The notes under the pieces were generated by a model that saw nothing but the letters and a program-made list of their open reading frames with translations, did no database searches and was not told the DNA's origin. Both the position numbers and the translations under genes were made by a program. This document shows positions 58,768-64,000 of a DNA stretch of 64,000 bases, piece by piece. Numbering within the stretch: the first letter of the stretch is position 1; the number at the start of each line of letters is the position of its first letter. This DNA is from Adiantum capillus-veneris (Eukaryota > Streptophyta > Polypodiopsida > Polypodiales > Pteridaceae): NCBI GenBank assembly GCA_014529385.2, contig CM043942.1, positions 110,726,141 to 110,790,140 on the forward strand, given 5' to 3'.

Positions 58768-58890
58768 GAGTTTTAACGTCGTAGGGAGGATCTAGACGAC
58801 GAGGAGAGTTGAACTCAAGACCTGTATAGAGATGGCTTCAGGTAGGCGTATACCAATTCTATTCGTGCGGCGTGCCGCTGTTAACAAGAA
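58768..58890 (-). repeat. Possible tRNA-derived SINE fragment
   Basis: On the minus strand GGTCTTGAGTTCAACTCTCC contains GTTCAACTC (plus 58811-58819), which fits the Pol III B-box pattern GWTCRANNC. A simple (TTC)n run follows downstream, as some plant SINEs have. The A box is not convincing and target duplications were not found. Confidence 0.3.
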
Positions 58891-59133
58891 GGAAGTTTTA
58901 GGGGAATGCACATGGATGGAAGAAGGCATGGCTTTACGATGCACATCAACTAGCTAGCACTAGTGAAACTAACAAAATTAGATTACAATTTGACACTGTG
59001 CATGCAACTCAAAAGGATGGGGAGTTTTGTAAGGCTATTCGACACTGTGTGCTGGGCATTTAATGGTGGGGAGTAAAACTATAAGCTGTTGCGGCTATGG
59101 CGATCTAAAAGGGTCCCTGTTCTGTAAATAAGC

Positions 59134-59244
59134 ATGGCGCCCCCTATCAGCTTGTTGGCTCTTCTCCCCCTCCTCGCCCTCGGCTTTATTGCTCGCTTAG
59201 CTGCACGATTGCGTACCTGGCTTCTCTTCATCCTGTCCAATTAG
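59134..59244 (+). CDS. Upstream ORF, 36-aa hydrophobic peptide (candidate)
   Basis: A 37-codon ORF starting MAPPISLLALLPLLALGF, Leu/Ala-rich with a few arginines, resembles a signal-anchor segment. It ends 16 bases before a consensus splice donor (CAGAG/GTAAGT at 59260/59261) and would lie in the first leader exon of the F-box gene. Whether it is transcribed with that gene is inferred from position. It could inhibit translation of the main ORF or be a chance frame. Confidence 0.35.
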   Translation: MAPPISLLALLPLLALGFIARLAARLRTWLLFILSN

Positions 59245-59260
59245 CTCTCGGCATTCAGAG

Positions 59261-59568
59261 GTAAGTCATTCTCTTCTTCCCAAACCTATTTTCTTTTGGG
59301 AGCCGGATCAAGCATGTCTTCTTGATCTACCCTCACAACCTTGAGATCTTGGCGTTTGTCTAGCAACGAAGGGTATTTTTGTTGTCAGAAATGTGGATCC
59401 TTTGGTCGTCTGCAGGCATTGCTTTGTCTACGAGTCTTTTTGATGCCTGTTCATCACATCTGCAGCCATAGGGTTAGCGGGAACCATGCACATTGTTTCG
59501 TGTTCTGGCATGGATGGGCTGTTTGAGGTTTCTTCATTTTTCTTACGGATGGGTTTATTCTGTTTCAG
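59261..59568 (+). other. Probable 5' leader intron of the F-box gene
   Basis: Donor CAGAG/GTAAGT at 59261 and acceptor TTATTCTGTTTCAG/GG ending 59568, with a T-rich stretch before the acceptor. Introns in the leader are common in plant genes. A second possible acceptor (TATAGCAG) lies near 59619. Confidence 0.5.
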
Positions 59569-59700
59569 GGGAGGCTTCAATTTCTCAAGCTATCTCTTAA
59601 GGCTTCCTTGTATAGCAGGTTGGTGTCATCGGGTCGCAGCTGATTGCCTGCGTATTCTCTTCTGTATTAATCTGATCACGGTGAGAGGGTTGCAACTCCT

Positions 59701-59706
59701 ATGTAA
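59701..59706 (+). promoter_or_regulatory. Minimal AUG-UAA upstream ORF
   Basis: ATG directly followed by TAA, 32 bases before the main start codon and downstream of any likely leader splice site. Such start-stop uORFs are known in Arabidopsis NIP5;1 and other genes to stall ribosomes in a boron-dependent way. The sequence shows only the motif; regulation here is untested. Confidence 0.5.
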
Positions 59707-59738
59707 TTGTGAGGTGAAATTTCTGTAGTTGCGATACA

Positions 59739-61052
59739 ATGGTGGGGGAGTTTAACAGGCGAGATAACATAATGTTTAGTCGCAATCTGTCTCCTTTGCG
59801 TATCTCATCAGCAGGCAAATTCAATTTGTTCACGCCTCCCTCATCCCCGGCTTCATACCCTTCCTCGCCTTTGTTGACACCATCATCATCTGCGGTCGAT
59901 TTGGCATCATCCCCTTCATGCTCATCTTGTCCGTCAACACCCTTCAGCTGCAATATATCAACTCCGGCCACCTTTGTGACTCAACTCAGCTTTCATGAAC
60001 CCTTGATTCCAGGCCTCCCGGATGATCTTGCACTAGAATGCCTGTTGCGGGTTCCTTATGCAAGCCAAGCAGTGGCTAGAGCAGTTTGTCACAGGTGGAA
60101 ATCTTTCCTTTGCAGTGATGAGTACATTCTTGCACGGCGTAACAGCGGGTTTGCGCAACCCTGGCTTCTGGTGCTGGCTTTCCATCGAGTGAGTGGCAAA
60201 ATTCAGTGGCAAGCATGGGATGCAGCTCATAGGTCTTGGCACATTATGGCACCGATGCCATGTAAAGAACGCATTTGCCCACCTGGCTTCGGCTGTGTGG
60301 CAAACCTTGAGGAGGGAGCCTTGTTTGTGTGTGGTGGGATGAGTTCGGATATGGATTGTCCTATGGATGCAGTCTTGAAATACGATTTGTTTCGTAACCA
60401 GTGGACAACCATGGGGTCTATGTCTACACCAAGATCCTTTTTTGCAAGTGGAGTGATCGACGGGAAAATATACGCAGCCGGGGGAAACAGCACGGCTTCA
60501 CATGAACTCAGTTCTGCAGAGGTATATGATCCTGTAGGGGACCAATGGCATCCCATCGCAAGTATGGGAACCAACATGGCTCGATATGATTCAGCAATTT
60601 TGAGTGGTAAACTTTATGTGACCGAGGGTTGGTCTTGGCCCTTCCTTTCATCTCCGAGGGGCCAGATATATGATCCAAAGGCAGATAAATGGGAGGACAT
60701 GACATCAGGTATGAGAGAAGGGTGGACAGGGCTCAGCGTGGTCTTGAATAATCATCTCTACATTATCTCTGAACACGACAGCACAAAGCTTAAAGTCTTT
60801 GATAAAGAAGGGGACATTTGGAAGCATGTTGGTGGTGCACCAATGCCTTCACACATGGCTCTGCCATTCTCAGTTAATACGGTTGGTGGTAAGCTTGTTG
60901 TAGTTGCAAGGAGCTTGCACATGGCCATCGGCACCATCACTGTTTCTGAAGAAGAGGGTAAACCTCTGAGCTTAGTGGAATGGCAACCTGTTCCTGCTCC
61001 GGATGCGTTTTCAGACTTTATCCCTTCACACTCAGTTGTCCTTTTTGTTTGA
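59739..61052 (+). CDS. F-box/kelch-repeat protein, At1g30090-like, 437 aa
   Basis: A single coding exon. The start at 59739 has a good context (A at -3, G at +4). Residues 18-80 are Ser/Pro-rich low complexity. An F-box lies at about 92-137 (GLPDDLALECLLRVPY, then AVCHRWKSFL). Kelch repeats fill about 145-420, with paired glycines at 199-200 (LFVCGG) and 248-249 (IYAAGG), and the motifs YDLFRNQW, YDPVGDQW, YDPKADKW, SPRGQIYDP and REGWTGLSVV. From memory of the family, the region from EPLIPGLPDD to the Val-rich end matches Arabidopsis At1g30090 along its length. F-box/kelch proteins join SCF ubiquitin ligases through SKP1 (ASK) and use the kelch propeller to hold a substrate; the substrate here is unknown. 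It is the only convincing host gene in the window. Its leader carries two upstream ORFs, so translational control is possible. No break is seen. Confidence 0.93.
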   Translation: MVGEFNRRDNIMFSRNLSPLRISSAGKFNLFTPPSSPASYPSSPLLTPSSSAVDLASSPSCSSCPSTPFSCNISTPATFVTQLSFHEPLIPGLPDDLALECLLRVPYASQAVARAVCHRWKSFLCSDEYILARRNSGFAQPWLLVLAFHRVSGKIQWQAWDAAHRSWHIMAPMPCKERICPPGFGCVANLEEGALFVCGGMSSDMDCPMDAVLKYDLFRNQWTTMGSMSTPRSFFASGVIDGKIYAAGGNSTASHELSSAEVYDPVGDQWHPIASMGTNMARYDSAILSGKLYVTEGWSWPFLSSPRGQIYDPKADKWEDMTSGMREGWTGLSVVLNNHLYIISEHDSTKLKVFDKEGDIWKHVGGAPMPSHMALPFSVNTVGGKLVVVARSLHMAIGTITVSEEEGKPLSLVEWQPVPAPDAFSDFIPSHSVVLFV

Positions 61053-64000
61053 TCGTGAAGCGCGTGCATGCTGTTCAGTTTCACTTGTTTTGTACAATGG
61101 ACATGGCTTAATTCTTTTGAAGACAGCAGTGATGATATTCGAGTCTCACTCAGAGATTGACAATTGTCTTTAATGGGAGAGGTCGACTCCAATTGTTTAC
61201 AATATCAGAGTTGATGATGCTCTACAAATGAGTTCAAAATGTTTTGCATTTCACAGGGTCCAGCACTGATGGGTGTACTGTGGATCTTTGAGTAGTCACC
61301 ATTATTGTTGATCCAGACACCATTATTGCTGATGTGGACGAGTATCCTGTGCTGAAGGAATGGAAAGCCTAACATCTATTTTTTGATCAGGAGTCTCGAA
61401 GGTTACATGTAACATCTCAGATTTCATTTTGGGTGAGAAGCGTTGTATGTTTTGCAATATACAAAATTTCTTGGACTGGTTGCCCTTTTTTTGGTGCGTG
61501 TTTACAAGAGCCAGGTAATTTGTGTTGCTTGACCATTATGACCGTTTCCATGGTATAAGAGATTCAGAACTCATCTATTCTGCAGGCTTCAAACTTGTTT
61601 TTTTGTTGTGATCTCCTCTGCAAATTGTCCAATTTATCATCTTATTAGAACAGTGAGTTGGGTCAACACTGTATTCATGCGCCGTATGATTGGTGAATGT
61701 GTGTGGGCAAAAGGGCATACTTTTGTTTTCTTGTTGTAGATGCTGGAGAGGATGGCAGGGATTCTGTTAGTGTGTTATTAGCTTTCTTCTCCAAAGGCAG
61801 AGCTCAAGCATGATAGTGGATGAGGTTGTCTGGATCAGAAGTGACAAGGGACGAGTGGCCATGTTGTTTGGTAATGTGAAGTATTGGGGAATTCATTTGT
61901 ATTCTATTCTGAGGCAAATGGGTACACCTAACAGCAGTCGAGTCTCAAAACTTTTCTACATTGTCCTCTTGTAACGTTCAACTTGTATGAGATGTGAGCC
62001 CCCTGTGTGCAGGGACATGAATGTGCAGAATGCGAGGTAAGCTATCTTTGTTCTTCTTATACAAAATGCTTTTTCATTTTACCTTGGATCATGCACATTT
62101 CTCTTATTACTTTTGAGCCTAACTCACATGGTTATTGTTGTCCGTAATTGGTCATTGCAAACATCCATTTAGCCAGTGCTGTAATACACCACGGTAAGTT
62201 TATGTATGTAGTCACAATTCCATGCATGCTAAGCTTATTTATATGAAGCCTGATTTATTCGTTTGGAAGGTAGCACTACAGTAGCTTAAAGTGCTTATTT
62301 ATATCTTTCATTTAGAGTAACAGATAATGTCTACAGATTCGTCAAATTAATATGCCAATAATTTCTACCGTATTGAATGTAATTGTACAAACAATCAACA
62401 ATGGCTCTTGAGGATGTCTGTCTGTGAAGGGAAGGTTTGATGCTTTCTGATCAGTCATTACAGGTCAATATCATCGGTATCTTTGCTGCTTGGGCAAATG
62501 ACATGCTCAAGGACATTCAGCTTTTGTACTGGATGTAGCCAGCAAATTACTAACATGCAATTATACTAGTAGAAATCAGGATTGATCCCCCCACTTTAGG
62601 ACTTATAACCAGCGCCTGTTGTAATTAGTGGACATGAAGGAGCATGTTCTTTAAACACCATAATTTTTGATTATTTTTGTCACTGTTATTCTTAAAATGG
62701 TCTACTAGTATACATGCCACATATTGAAATTTTTGCTTAGTCTTAATCCAGATACAAGGTTCTTAAATTAAGTGCTGAGCATGCCATATTAGTCAGGTAT
62801 TGATTGTGATAAAGCTGTTTCTGAAACATGAGGGCCTCTCTTTACTTAAAACTTTTGTTTTAAAACTTCCTGTTTGAAATGAACTGTACAAGGATGGCGA
62901 TATTTTACTGGGTTTTTGGATATTTTGTGGGTTATCAGTTAGTGTCCTACTGATTTTTGAAGCATCCAAATGAGGTGCTCCTGATTGAAATCCCTTGTGA
63001 GCCTTTCTACTGAACTGCACATTCCAAATGTGAGTGAAACATGGAATAAAATTCAGAGTTTTTTTCTTCTATTTTGGCTGCATTGAATCAAGCTTAGTAA
63101 TTGGGTTTAGCTCTATTGGATGGCAATGTCCACTATGAAATGCTGTACTCTGGGTAGTAGATGCTACTGACATTTTGAATATGACTTTTTTGATAGGCCG
63201 GTAGTGCTGAATGATGTGGTTCATAAGGTTGCACCTTTGGTTTGGGGATGGTTCTGTTTAACAAAACTTGAAACTTTGTATCTTGGTAGTTGTCCTAGGA
63301 AGCGATTTAGTGAATGAACTCACTATCTTTGTTGATCTTAACGGAAATATCATCTCTGAAATCACTAAAACAACTCGCGATAGAGTTTTCCAATACTCTA
63401 GGCCTTGGCAATCCATTGCATAGCACTTAGGTTGCATCTTTGTCTAGCCGCCTACTTGTGGGGCATGCGACCGTTTTCATGTCCAGAGCCCATGCTGGCC
63501 TTTCAATTTTAGGGCACACCCGTTTGTTCTTTTTGGGTGTTGGGTTGACTTACCTCCACCTTTGACCTTTGTATAGATATGGGCATGTGGGAGGTCTAAG
63601 GTGATCTGATTGAGTGTCTTAAATAATCTCTTTGTTCCTTTTTAATCAATATTTTTACTACAATCTATACTTGTTTCCTATCTCATGCATTTATAAGGTT
63701 ATACAACATATTCATTGATGCCTATATACATGAAGTTGTGTGTTATTTTAACTTGGTGTGTCCACTTGATTGGGACGAGACTGGTCACGTGGCATGTCAA
63801 GTGTGGAGTTCAGCTAGCCACTTCTTGGCTAGCTATTCGAGGAGATGATGTCTAATATATTATCAGCATAGACTCCATGATCATATTATGATTGCAAGTG
63901 TTGTAAGATTGAAAATGTGATTGAGAGTGAGATAGCTTCAGGAGTGGTCCAAAGGTTATGATAAGTGCTCAGCCTTTTTTTTTTTGTAATCGTTATATAC
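61053..64000. other. 3' flank of the F-box gene, no further gene seen
   Basis: The first few hundred bases are probably the 3' untranslated region. A consensus donor (GCGAG/GTAAGC at about 62036) could mean that transcription, perhaps with a 3' intron, goes further. The rest is T-rich with short open frames lacking recognised domains. No LTR, primer-site or polypurine motif was seen, so this looks like older, element-poor DNA next to the gene. Confidence 0.5.

Larger units (their letters stand above)
57901..59100. other. Intergenic DNA upstream of the F-box gene
   Basis: No gene recognised. Contains a GA microsatellite (58557-58595), a GAA microsatellite (58730-58767) and a possible SINE fragment (58768-58890). 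Core promoter signals for the downstream gene are not obvious; ACTATAAG near 59078-59085 is the only weak TATA-like candidate. Confidence 0.5.

Noticed and set aside
59486-59728. 80-codon frame overlapping the F-box leader
   Set aside because: It spans the probable leader intron acceptor and is in a different frame from the F-box gene; no domain.
60758-61192. 144-codon frame antisense to the F-box gene
   Set aside because: Shadow of the real gene on the other strand.
62793-63020. 75-codon minus-strand frame in the 3' flank
   Set aside because: Short, no domain and no nearby signals of a gene.

Overview
The window is nuclear DNA of a land plant. Three things point there: an F-box/kelch gene closely resembling Arabidopsis At1g30090, a CACTA transposase with the plant DUF4218/DUF4216 arrangement, and many Copia and Gypsy LTR retrotransposons primed by initiator tRNA-Met. 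I cannot place it to genus. The window is almost entirely mobile-element DNA; one host gene is convincing.

Layout. 1-2203: 3' part of a CACTA (En/Spm) transposon with a broken, multi-exon transposase. 2587-8277: a foldback repeat split by Copia element A1 (2960-8120, TSD CGAGG). 8278-10268: unannotated DNA with a tandem duplication and a purine-rich tract. 10269-15408: Copia A2 (TSD AGAGG), inserted in that purine-rich tract. 15409-20367: more purine-rich DNA, tandem repeats, microsatellites and a 500-bp inverted repeat (19615-20113). 20368-41197: a nested stack. Copia A4 (minus strand) is split by Copia B1 (20910-25312, plus, TSD GATAG) and, inside its 5' LTR, by a Gypsy chromovirus G1 (29765-41054). 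G1 is itself split by Copia B2 (30560-35908, minus). 41198-51994: old, decayed repeat DNA with LTR-like fragments. 51995-57172: Copia A3 (TSD CTTAC), structurally complete with one uninterrupted 1428-aa gag-pol frame, lying inside the remains of an older chromovirus (G2, about 49163-57900). 57901-59100: microsatellites and a possible SINE. 59134-61052: the host F-box/kelch gene with a leader carrying two small upstream ORFs and a probable leader intron. 61053-64000: its 3' flank, with no further gene seen.

The elements form a small population of two Copia families. Family A has about 227-bp LTRs and gag-pol starting MADNNNTD. Family B has about 195-bp LTRs, a long leader of about 1.1 kb, and gag-pol starting MAGSQDTA. 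Hand-counted LTR differences follow the nesting order: A4 about 5-6%, G1 about 4%, B1 about 2.4%, B2 about 1%. Outside the stack they are A2 about 3.5%, A1 about 2.2% and A3 about 0.9%. A3 is the only copy in the window that looks able to code for its own transposition.

I found no clear sign of a new multi-gene system. The observations most worth checking are the AUG-UAA minimal uORF and hydrophobic uORF ahead of the F-box gene, the intact Copia A3, the dated nested stack, the complementary internal deletions of B1 and B2, and the long inverted repeat at 19615-20113.
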